From assembly GCA_009786045.1 (NCBI GenBank), contig WQTY01000060.1, forward strand, positions 1 through 9,235: a stretch of DNA of 9,235 bases. Reading direction: 5' to 3'. Shown here piece by piece: positions 1 to 7,100 of the stretch; within the stretch, counting starts at the first letter, position 1, and the number at the start of each line of letters is the position of its first letter. Both the position numbers and the translations under genes were made by a program. The stretch is from Pseudomonadota bacterium (GTDB lineage: Bacteria; Myxococcota_A; Bradymonadia; UBA4248). The notes below the pieces were generated by a model. The model was not told the origin of the DNA. It made no database searches and saw only the letters and a list, made by a program, of their open reading frames with translations.

Positions 1-4
1 GGTT

Positions 5-490
5 GTGGCGGATATCAAATATGGGCTCTATCAGCTTACGGCTGTGACGTGCAGCCAAAACGAGGCCTATGCACTACGACCTGCAACAAAGAAGGATTTG
101 CCGCTCGTCTTTGAGTTCATGGCAGAAGCACTCATGGATGAGCTTGGCGTGGATTTGCGCCGCGTAGGAAAAGAAGCCCACGAACGAAATTGTCTGGGCT
201 GGATCGAAGCCGGGCAAATCTGGATGGGAACGCATCGTGGCAAGCCGGCATATTTGCTCAAGTATGCCAAAGTGGGGGATGGGGCCTTTATTGAACAGGC
301 GTTTTTTCCCGTGGCCATGCGCCGGCCCAAGGTCATGCGCGGGCTTTTGGCGCGCACGGGCGAAGCACTTTTGGCAGATCATGCCGAGGTCTTTTATCGC
401 ATAGATGTCACAAAGACCGAAGTGACAGAAGCCGTGTCTGAAGTCGGATTTAAGCTCATTGGTACGCAGCGCATGATGCGTTTAAGGTAG
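5..490 (+). CDS. GNAT-like N-acetyltransferase (5' end uncertain)
   Basis: Probable acyl-CoA-dependent N-acetyltransferase of unknown substrate. The 161-aa reading begins at GTG (base 5), but the frame is still open to the window edge, so the true start may lie outside. Seen: an opening strand and helix at residues 23-40 (ALRPATKKDLPLVFEF), which is how GNAT domains typically begin; a central strand at about 93-103 followed by a basic loop and helix at 105-124, where the acetyl-CoA pyrophosphate loop would fall; and a C-terminal EVGFKLIG segment (146-153) like the 'GF' turn of GNAT motif B. The classical Q/RxxGxG/A signature is not clear, so the family call rests on overall pattern only. It leads a co-directional operon; the next gene starts 6 nt after its stop. 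Substrate unknown. Confidence 0.55.
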   Translation: MADIKYGLYQLTAVTCSQNEAYALRPATKKDLPLVFEFMAEALMDELGVDLRRVGKEAHERNCLGWIEAGQIWMGTHRGKPAYLLKYAKVGDGAFIEQAFFPVAMRRPKVMRGLLARTGEALLADHAEVFYRIDVTKTEVTEAVSEVGFKLIGTQRMMRLR

Positions 491-496
491 TTTGGT

Positions 497-1906
497 GTGA
501 TTGATTTTTGCCAGTACGCAGCGGCCCTTGGCGCATGGCAACAGACAATGAGCCGTGGAGCAGATTATGCCCGTATTTCGGCACGCGGCGCTTCGAGCTT
601 CGACTTGAGGCTTCGCCAGGGTGCGATGGTCAGTGCCCATGAAACGTATGGCATCGCTGCATCTGTGCTCCTGGCCCAGAAGAAGGGAAAAAAGTGGCAG
701 GGGGCAGAGCGGTTTTATTTCGATCTCGACTGTCTCAATGACTGGTCTGAAACGCGCAGGGTTTTGGTTCAGGCTGCACGCGACATTTCCGATCCCCGTG
801 CGCCCTATCAGCCCCCTGGCGAGGAGGTTTCCCCCTCGTCGAATCGTTTTTGCGATTCCGAAGTTGCCAGGGCACTGTCGGCATTGGTCTTTCATCGTGC
901 CTATCGCCTTCTGCGCGAGGCCATTGTTGCGGGTCTTGGCGTTGATGCGCACATTGCCTGGCGCCATGGCGGGCGTTGCTGGTCCGGTGCCGGGCTGCCC
1001 TTTGCCTATGTCGATAACAATGTCCTCGATTTCGGCCCAAAGTCATGGATCGACGAACGCGTGACGATCTTCTTGCCGGACAAACCTTATCTGCGCCGGC
1101 ATCTGGCACAGACGTCCACCGGCCTTGAAACAAATCTCGGCCTCCTTGCGTCGCCTCTCGAAACGCTTCTCAGCGTTCAGAACACCCCTCTTATGGCAAC
1201 GTCAGCGCGCAACATTGAGCGCGTCATTTTTGCGCCGCAAGCTGTTGCCTCGATTCTGGCCACCATCCTGCCCGCGTTTTCGGAGGACGAAATCAATCGG
1301 GCTCAGGCCGTACGATGCCTTCCCAAAGCAATCCTTAGCGGCAGCATGCCGCTTATGTCACCCGACTGGCGGCTGGCCTGCGATGCGACGCACCCGCTTT
1401 TTGCGCGCGACGGCGCCTGCGATGCGCGCGGCCAACACACCCAAATCGTCGAATTTCTCAAAGAAGGCGCCATCGTGCGGCGCGCAGCAAGCGACGTTGT
1501 TGCAAATTCAAGGCGTGTGCCGGCAACAGGACATGCCCTGGATCCATCGGGCCGAACGTCTGTTTTCTATCCCGTGTTGGCGGCCAAAACTCACACTGAT
1601 GCGCCATGGCACCAGGCTTTGAGCCAGTCGCCTGCCCGAACGCTCGTCATTGAGGCCATGGATGTCATTCTCCCCGAAGACAGTACCCAGCCCGCGATCC
1701 TCATGCTGCCCTCTGGCGGCGTCCTCTATGCCAATGGACGCTGCCAGGGGCATACCCAGGGGGCTTTATTAAAGCTCTCGCCGGCAGAACTCCTGGCTGC
1801 CGCCAAACCGCTGGGCACTGCCACGCGAATCGAGGGCATCGTGACCTGCGCCATTGAGCTCGAACCGAACATCATTGTCGATGCTTTTCCAAAGGCCAAA
1901 TCATGA
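497..1906 (+). CDS. Divergent TldD/PmbA-family protein (PmbA-like, no HExxxH)
   Basis: A 469-aa protein that I read as a distant TldD/PmbA (TldE) homologue. TldD-TldE are paired cytoplasmic proteins that degrade or process peptides; TldD carries the HExxxH zinc site and PmbA/TldE does not. Seen: an N-terminal segment 35-59 (DLRLRQGAMVSAHETYGIA), recalling the 'R.G..E....Gig.R' start; RVIFAPQAVASIL (242-254), close to the family's 'vlL.P.Ava.Ll' helix; DARGQHTQIVEFLKEGAIV (309-327), like 'fDdEG.pt....li..G.l'; and ATGHALDPSG (343-352), like the conserved TGna stretch. No HExxxH occurs, so it resembles the non-catalytic partner, and no TldD lies in this window. GTG start with AAGG 9 nt upstream (484-487). 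The stop overlaps the next gene's ATG. A function beyond the family is not assignable. Confidence 0.55.
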   Translation: MIDFCQYAAALGAWQQTMSRGADYARISARGASSFDLRLRQGAMVSAHETYGIAASVLLAQKKGKKWQGAERFYFDLDCLNDWSETRRVLVQAARDISDPRAPYQPPGEEVSPSSNRFCDSEVARALSALVFHRAYRLLREAIVAGLGVDAHIAWRHGGRCWSGAGLPFAYVDNNVLDFGPKSWIDERVTIFLPDKPYLRRHLAQTSTGLETNLGLLASPLETLLSVQNTPLMATSARNIERVIFAPQAVASILATILPAFSEDEINRAQAVRCLPKAILSGSMPLMSPDWRLACDATHPLFARDGACDARGQHTQIVEFLKEGAIVRRAASDVVANSRRVPATGHALDPSGRTSVFYPVLAAKTHTDAPWHQALSQSPARTLVIEAMDVILPEDSTQPAILMLPSGGVLYANGRCQGHTQGALLKLSPAELLAAAKPLGTATRIEGIVTCAIELEPNIIVDAFPKAKS

Positions 1907-2157
1907 CTTCCAGGCGACACTTTCTCAAACTCTGTGTGCTGAGCGCCGCGTCGCTATTTTGTCCAAAAGGCGCGCTATCGCAGGAACAAGACTTTCAATC
2001 GCCCGTGCCGGAAAATGTTCCGATTGCACCCGAAGACGCTCTGCCCCAACCCAGCTTCGACACCCTCGACGCGGAACGGGCCGTTTGGTTCTCGGGCATT
2101 TCTCACAATCAGCACTGCACCGAGTATCCAAGCACACCTGTTTCACCTTTTCCATAG
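1903..2157 (+). CDS. Short Tat-signal exported protein, unknown function
   Basis: An 84-aa predicted exported protein. The N-terminus TSRRHFLKLCVLSAASLF has the twin-arginine pattern S-R-R-x-F-L-K followed by a mildly hydrophobic stretch; a signal-peptidase site is plausible after GALS (about residue 26). That leaves a mature peptide of only about 58 residues, rich in Pro, with no domain I recognise. The start codon overlaps the upstream stop (ATGA at 1903-1906), which suggests translational coupling, and ribonuclease Z starts 9 nt after its stop. Tat substrates are normally folded, often cofactor-bearing proteins, so such a small cargo is odd. It may be the remnant of a longer protein: neither other frame continues it recognisably, so a simple single frameshift is not evident. 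Reality as a gene is likely from position and signal, but function is unknown. Confidence 0.55.
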   Translation: MTSRRHFLKLCVLSAASLFCPKGALSQEQDFQSPVPENVPIAPEDALPQPSFDTLDAERAVWFSGISHNQHCTEYPSTPVSPFP

Positions 2158-2166
2158 GGCCAATCC

Positions 2167-3087
2167 ATGTCTGTTCGCGAACTCGTCATCCTGGGCACCG
2201 CCGCCCAAGTCCCCACGCGGGAACGAAACCACAACGGCTACCTCCTGCGTTGGGATAACGACGGCTTTTTATTCGACCCAGGCGAGGGAACACAGCGACA
2301 AATGCAGTTCGCCGATGTGGCGGCGTCGACCATCCATCACATTGCCCTGACGCATTTCCACGGCGACCACTGCCTTGGCGTGCCCGGCGTCATTCAGCGC
2401 CTCAACCTCGACAAAGTCACCCACCCAATCCACGCCCACTATCCGGCCTCCGGCGAGCCTTTCTTCGATGCCCTTTGCCGAGCCTCGCTGTACCAAAATA
2501 CGCTGCGATTGACAAAACATCCCATCAGCGCAACAGGATACACCTACGAAAGCCGAACCTTTCACCTCATGGCCGAAAGCCTCGATCACCGCACCGAATG
2601 CTACGGCTATCGCGTTCAGGAACTCCCCTCGCGCACGATTTGCATGGAAAAACTCGACGCACTCGGCATCCATGGCCCTGATATCGGCAAACTCAAGCGC
2701 CAGGGCTTCCTCCAAATCGACGATCGACAGATCTTCCTCGAATCCGTCAGTTACGAACGCCCCACGCAATCCTTCGCCATCGTCATGGATACACGCCCCT
2801 GCGAAGGCGCCCAAAAACTCGCCCAAAACGTCGACGTCCTCCTGTGCGAAGCCACATACACGCACGAAGACATCAAACTCGCCCACGAATACATGCACAT
2901 GACCGCCGTCCAGGCCGCAGAACTTGCCCGCGACGCCAAGGCAAAAAAACTCGTTCTGACCCACTTCTCACAGCGTTATCGCCACTACGGCGAACACCTC
3001 CAGGAGGCCAGAGCCATCTTCCCAAACACCATCCTGGCTCGCGATGGTGATCGCATCGCCTTTCCAACACGCCAACGACAGGTGTAG
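2167..3087 (+). CDS. rnz: Ribonuclease Z (tRNA 3' endonuclease)
   Basis: Zinc-dependent endonuclease of the metallo-beta-lactamase fold that removes 3' trailers from tRNA precursors in the cytoplasm. At 306 aa it has the normal length of the short (ElaC/RNase Z) form. Visible signatures in order: LGTAAQVPTRERNHNGYLL (9-27); DPGEGTQRQM (37-46); the metal-binding HFHGDH (63-68); LDHRTECYGYR (140-149) with a ligand His; the conserved MDTRP with D208; EATY (228-231); HMTAVQAAELA (244-254), the His-containing HMTA helix; and LTHFSQRY (264-271) with the last ligand His266. All expected metal ligands are present, so the enzyme should be active. It starts at ATG 2167 with a weak AGGG about 8 nt upstream. 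It is the last gene of the four-gene rightward operon and is followed by an intrinsic terminator. Confidence 0.97.
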   Translation: MSVRELVILGTAAQVPTRERNHNGYLLRWDNDGFLFDPGEGTQRQMQFADVAASTIHHIALTHFHGDHCLGVPGVIQRLNLDKVTHPIHAHYPASGEPFFDALCRASLYQNTLRLTKHPISATGYTYESRTFHLMAESLDHRTECYGYRVQELPSRTICMEKLDALGIHGPDIGKLKRQGFLQIDDRQIFLESVSYERPTQSFAIVMDTRPCEGAQKLAQNVDVLLCEATYTHEDIKLAHEYMHMTAVQAAELARDAKAKKLVLTHFSQRYRHYGEHLQEARAIFPNTILARDGDRIAFPTRQRQV

Positions 3088-3108
3088 AACAACTTCTGGT
3101 GCGCGCCC

Positions 3109-3131
3109 TATTCGGCCAACAAGGCCGAATA
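3109..3131. repeat. Perfect 9-bp inverted repeat downstream of rnz
   Basis: The arms tattcggcc (3109-3117) and ggccgaata (3123-3131) are perfectly complementary around a 5-nt AACAA loop. There is no T-tract after it, so on its own it is not an intrinsic terminator. It sits 10 nt before a second, stronger hairpin and may be an RNA-protecting 3' structure or half of a tandem terminator. Confidence 0.7.
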
Positions 3132-3140
3132 CGGGCTGCG

Positions 3141-3182
3141 GCGGTGGCTATTCGCCAGCGAATACGCCACCGCTTTTATTTT
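3141..3182 (+). terminator. Intrinsic terminator of the rnz operon
   Basis: The stem has gcggtggc (3141-3148) pairing with gccaccgc (3166-3173) and tattcgc (3149-3155) pairing with gcgaata (3158-3164), with a CA loop and one bulged C at 3165. That makes 15 base pairs followed directly by TTTTATTTT. This is a strong Rho-independent terminator for the rightward operon, placed 54 nt after the rnz stop. Confidence 0.88.
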
Positions 3183-3263
3183 GTGGGGCGCTGCCCCACT
3201 CCCCCGTCGGGGGAACCAGTTCCCCCGACCCCCCGCATGCTGATGCATTGCTTGTGGGACAAA
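3183..3263. repeat. Palindromic repeat element, copy A
   Basis: A G/C-rich array of nested palindromes: gtggggcgctgccccac (3183-3199, 7-bp stem), cccccgtcggggg (3201-3213), gggggaaccagttccccc (3209-3226, 7-bp stem) and a smaller gcat/atgc stem (3235-3246), ending in gcttgtgggacaaa. From 3209 onward it aligns with a second element at 8213-8266 (copy B), keeping the two-hairpin layout and the gcttgtggg tail. It follows the rnz terminator and precedes the hepT stop. No open frame or T-tract; a dispersed chromosomal repeat is the simplest reading. Confidence 0.7.
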
Positions 3264-3296
3264 TTTTTAGACCAATAATACTATTCCATGCTTAAA

Positions 3297-3635
3297 TTAT
3301 TCAGCGTTCAATAAAGCACTGATTTGCATTGCATAAATTGGCAGCTCTTTTGTGGCATATATCCATATATCCGGCATCCGCAGCGTAAAATAACCATGTG
3401 CGGCAACATCGCGAAGCCCTGCAATATCTTTCCACGGAATCTGACAATTATCGCTTCGAAAACTGCCAGATAGGTTCTTAACCAATTCACCGATATTGAT
3501 AAGCGTCATGCAGACAGCCCGCGTCTTCTCGTCATTCGCAAGAAAATCCGATTCATCAATGCCATCTGTCATCCGCGCCAAAGCAGCTGCTTCTTCGATG
3601 ATTTTAAGCAGAATGATCCTGTCCCGTTTATTCAT
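3297..3635 (-). CDS. hepT: HepT-like HEPN ribonuclease toxin (DUF86)
   Basis: Toxin of a HEPN-MNT type toxin-antitoxin pair; family members are RNases that cleave RNA and halt growth. The 112-aa protein is all-helical in character and of normal length for HepT/DUF86. The key motif is RDVAAHGYF: R75-x4-H80-G-Y82, the RX4HXY catalytic signature of the family. ASLEEP-type conserved residues elsewhere include INIGELVKNLS (47-57), a helix typical of DUF86. In characterised pairs the antitoxin transfers AMP residues to the tyrosine of this motif, so Y82 is the expected target. The ATG start overlaps the mntA stop by four bases (ATGA on the minus strand), giving translational coupling. Stop TAA at 3297-3299. 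All active-site residues are present, so it should be functional. Confidence 0.9.
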   Translation of the reverse strand: MNKRDRIILLKIIEEAAALARMTDGIDESDFLANDEKTRAVCMTLINIGELVKNLSGSFRSDNCQIPWKDIAGLRDVAAHGYFTLRMPDIWIYATKELPIYAMQISALLNAE

Positions 3636-3913
3636 AAAACCTCTACCATCTCTCCAATTTCGATGATAGCCCCCTGCGGAATCGGCGCATGGATGACATC
3701 GACCGGTTTGGAAAGCACCTCTTCCAGGTAATGCTTCAGCCTGATAATCGTAAGAATGGATACTGCTGGCTCCATAAACTCGACGAGTAAGTCTAAATCG
3801 CTTTCCTCTGTCGCCTGTCCGCTTGCATAGGAACCGAAATAGAAGGCTTTCCTCAGCGAAAATTCATCTGCAGCCTTTTTGATCGCGCTAACAATCATAT
3901 CGTGCGTAAGCAT
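3632..3913 (-). CDS. mntA: MntA-like nucleotidyltransferase antitoxin
   Basis: Minimal nucleotidyltransferase (polymerase-beta fold) that neutralises HepT, in studied pairs by AMPylation of the toxin. Starting at ATG 3913 gives 93 aa; a longer reading to 3994 adds 27 residues unlike the family, whereas 3913 has AAGGGAG 8 nt upstream. Seen: GSYASGQATEESDLD (27-41), which is the GSX10DXD motif with G27, S28, D39 and D41; and KPVDVI (69-74), in which D72 is in the place of the third metal-binding Asp. Residues for NTP and metal binding are therefore intact. It is the first gene of a two-gene leftward operon and overlaps hepT by four bases. It is divergent from the large STAND gene. Its position next to a defence-type gene fits the frequent placement of such modules in defence islands (inference). 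Confidence 0.9.
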   Translation of the reverse strand: MLTHDMIVSAIKKAADEFSLRKAFYFGSYASGQATEESDLDLLVEFMEPAVSILTIIRLKHYLEEVLSKPVDVIHAPIPQGAIIEIGEMVEVL

Positions 3914-3921
3914 CGGCTCTT

Positions 3922-3928
3922 CTCCCTT
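3922..3928 (-). promoter_or_regulatory. Ribosome binding site that fixes the mntA start
   Basis: Read on the minus strand this is AAGGGAG, 8 nt from the ATG at 3913. It selects the 93-aa reading over the longer in-frame start at 3994. Confidence 0.75.
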
Positions 3929-3965
3929 ACTCCCAGGACGATCTCCCCGCAAAAACACTCCAATA

Positions 3966-3994
3966 ACGATAAGGGATAGCATGCCAAAAGGCAA
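3966..3994 (-). promoter_or_regulatory. Candidate sigma70 promoter for mntA-hepT
   Basis: On the minus strand TTGCCT (3989-3994) and TATCGT (3966-3971) are separated by 17 nt, with three or four matches each to the -35 and -10 consensus. Initiation near 3958 would give a leader of roughly 45 nt including the Shine-Dalgarno sequence. A GCC-AAAA-GGC mini-palindrome (3983-3992) overlaps the -35 side. Assigned by eye; other placements are possible. Confidence 0.3.
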
Positions 3995-4052
3995 AAATGA
4001 TTTTCCTTACCGGCTTTTTCGCTTTCTGATAGCATACCAGAGAACCCATTGA

Positions 4053-4096
4053 GCATACGCTTACCTGGCTGGTTTTTTGCGGGCAAGCGTTTATGC
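4053..4096 (+). promoter_or_regulatory. Bulged inverted repeat in the leader of the STAND gene
   Basis: The arms gcatacgctt (4053-4062) and aagcgtttatgc (4085-4096) pair through two 5-bp blocks with a TT bulge, enclosing a 22-nt loop. It lies 28 nt before the preferred ATG at 4124. It could be an operator for a dimeric regulator or a 5' leader hairpin; the sequence alone does not decide. Confidence 0.35.
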
Positions 4097-4110
4097 AAAA
4101 CTGTCCGAGT

Positions 4111-4117
4111 GAGAGGG
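4111..4117 (+). promoter_or_regulatory. Ribosome binding site that fixes the STAND gene start
   Basis: gagaggg lies 6-7 nt before the ATG at 4124. The longer reading would use TTG at 4049 with no good Shine-Dalgarno sequence and would add 25 basic residues ahead of the first domain, so ATG 4124 is preferred. Confidence 0.7.
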
Positions 4118-4123
4118 CGTAAG

Positions 4124-7100
4124 ATGGAATCCGATACAACACCCGTTCTTCCTTATCTGTCAACCGTTTCGTTCGATCGTCTTTTGCCGTTAGGCGAGCT
4201 GACGTCTGAAGATTTTGAGCGTTTTGCATGCGATTTGCTGACAACGTACTATTTGGATGCGAAAGTCAGCTTAAAGAAGAAGTGCGATCACAAACAAGAC
4301 GCAGCCGAGATTAGGGCGAAATTCTTCAATGGCAGTTTGTGCACCTATCAGTGCAGGCAGACAAAACAGTTTGACGCTGAGGATGTGGGTGAGGCTATTA
4401 AGGCGCTTCGTACAGGATCGGGACAGAAGCACATCCTGTTGTCATGCGAGGTGAATTCTGAAGTAAGGCATGAAATTAGAAAGTTCCGGGATTGGGAACT
4501 CTGGGATCAGGTGGATATTACACATCGCTTTCGGGAGCTGCCTGAGTTTGAGCAGGCACGTATTGTCGATATCTACTTCCCGGGGCAGCGTTTTGATTTG
4601 ACTTTGCTGCCTTGCGCCTTGTCTTTTCCCTGGCTCACCGCAAAAGATTTCTTCGCACCGATGATGGCAGAAGACAAAGCCTTCCATCATCGGTGGGACC
4701 TGGTGGGAAGGGATTCAGAATGCAATCAGCTTCTGCATGTGCTTGCCAATTCCGATGTGCACGTGATGAGTCTCGTTGGGCATGCTGGAAGCGGCAAAAC
4801 GCGCGTGCTGCGTTCTGTGCTTGAGTCCTTTTCAGAAACACATCCACACGTGCGAGTTGTTCTCGCCTCTCCCACCGGGGAAATCTGGTGGGATGATCTG
4901 AATGGCCTTGGGGACGGTGAAAATCTGCTGGTTGTGGATGACGCTCACGATTGCTGTGATTACCGCCGGCTGCTTCGTTACATGAACAACGAGCGGAAGA
5001 GGACACGGCTGCTTCTGGTTTATCGCACCTACTGCGAAGAAATCATCCAGATCGATATGGCCCGCGAGGGGTTTTGCGGTAAATCATCGGCGACAGTCAG
5101 GCTTGGAGAGCTGACAAAGCACGATGCCAGGGTACTTGCGCTGCAAGTGCTGGCAAAGCACGGCGGCGAGGCGGAACTCGCTGACATGATTGCAGACGTG
5201 GCCAGTGGCAGCCCGCTTGCGGTGGTGTTGGGTGCACAGATTATCGCGAGTGTGGGGGCAAATTCAGAAATCTTCCACTCAATCAAATCGTTCCGCTCCG
5301 CCGTTCTTGCTCACTACAAGAACATCATCATGGACGATGTGGCAACGGGAGACGACAGAGCGTGCCTTGACAAGATGCTGCGCGTGTATGCGTTGATCCA
5401 GCCCCTTGATATCAACGATCCTGGCGTCACCGAGATTCTCTCAAGCCTGGAAGGTATCGAGAGGGCGGAGGCATGGCGTCTTTCTGAACGCCTCACCGAT
5501 ACCGGCATACTTTATAAGCGCAATGCGCTGTTCCGGTTGTTGCCGGATTTGCTTGCCGATGCGTTCATTGATTCGGATTGCATTGCACCAGACGGCAAAT
5601 CCAGCGGCTATGCAGAACGCATTTTTGATTTCGCCGTTCAGAGATACAAGGAAAACATCCTCCTTAACCTTAGCCGGTTCGACTGGCAGCGAGGGGGCAG
5701 CGCCAACGAAAACCATCTTGTTGACGCGATATGGTCGAGGCTTGGCAAAGACGACACCTGGCGAGTTCAGGCGAGTGTGGCCGTGATACCGGCTTTTTAC
5801 CAGCCTCGCCAGGCGCTGGACTTTGCTCGCCGGCTGGTCAGCCAAGGACACGGCACCAATGAATCGGTCTGCCGCATCATCCGCAATGCAGCCTATCGCT
5901 TCGAATACCTGCGAGATGCGTGCGAACTGCTCTGGGAAATTGCCAAAACCGACACCCGCCCCATTGAACGGCGCGAGCATCGCAGCAATCAGCCCATTAG
6001 CCTTCTAAAACTTCTCGCAATGGTCACGCCCGAAGAGCCGATAATCATCAACAAAACGGTCGTTGACTTTGCACTGTCTTTGCTTGATCGCGAAGACAGC
6101 TGGACGGGGGCCGCGACGCCTTTTGACATCCTCAAAGGGGGCCTTGATGCGGATAGTGCCGTTCCGAGGGTTTATTCAACAACGTTTAAGAGTGTTTGGT
6201 ATGGCACAAGCCTGGAGATCCATGAGGCAATCGCGCCCATGCGCCGCCGCATCATTGATGCGATCTTCAAAAGCCTTACCTCCAGCCGCAAGCGACAGGC
6301 ACTTGCAGCAGCCGCATTGTTGGAGAACGCACTATGCACGCCAAGGTGGCTTGACCTGCCCGCAGGAAAAGAAGCCTGGTTAAACGAGTTCGTCGATACG
6401 CTGACGCGCCTGAACGCACTGCTCGACGCCAATCATCTTCCAGCAGTTGTTTTGACACGTCTTGCGCAGTCGGTGTCCTGGCATGCAGACTACGCGCATG
6501 GATCAACACATTTGCCTGCACGCCAGATTTTCGACCGGCTCGACTACGATATTGAGACCCATGCCACATGTGAACTCATGGGCAATTATATGGGCTACAC
6601 ACGCCCTGATCCGGTTGTACCCCAGTATTTTTCCTTCTCTGATGCCCAACTCTTGCCCATACATCGCATTTACGCGCTTCGCGCTCCGGGTTTGATGACG
6701 CAAATGCTGTCTGCGCTCATGGACAACTTTACGGCAAGCGGAGACCCAAATCCAATTGAACTGGTATTTATTGAGTATTTTAAACAATGGAAACCACAGC
6801 TCGAAAAGATAGCAGGAGACATTGAAAACGCCTTTCCGCGCGAGGAGGATTTGATCGCCTTTCTTGGCGAACGCCTGGCGGACATTATGAGCTATTATGA
6901 AGATAATGCGCCCCGATCTGCAGAATTTCTTATTCGGTGTTTATTCGAGAGACAGATATCACTGACCCGGCTAGTGCTCAACATTATCCAGCAAGACACG
7001 CAATCACCGCTGAGAAACTATGCTTCACATGCATTTTCCGCACTCTTCAGGCATGCACCGGACGAGGCACGCGAATACATCGCCGCACGCCTTGCAGAGG

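Noticed and set aside
735..1133. Arg-rich minus-strand frame opposite the PmbA-like gene
   Set aside because: R/A/P/H-rich composition typical of a shadow frame in moderate-G+C coding DNA.
2269..2964. 231-codon open frame on the minus strand opposite rnz
   Set aside because: It is antisense to a certain RNase Z gene, and its low-complexity V/F/G/A/E composition is a by-product of the coding bias on the other strand.
3183..3226. G/C palindromes as a leftward terminator for mntA-hepT
   Set aside because: Strong stems but no T-tract on the minus strand after them; better explained as a repeat element.
3914..3994. 27-residue extension of MntA from ATG 3994
   Set aside because: The added hydrophobic and basic residues are unlike MNT proteins, and ATG 3913 has AAGGGAG at 8 nt.
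4049..4123. 25-residue N-terminal extension of the STAND protein from TTG at 4049
   Set aside because: Weak start codon without a good Shine-Dalgarno sequence, basic sequence before the first domain, and a well-spaced gagaggg before ATG 4124.
3927..4244. 105-codon minus-strand frame across the divergent region and the STAND start
   Set aside because: It overlaps the divergent promoter area and the start of an established gene, with no recognisable domain.
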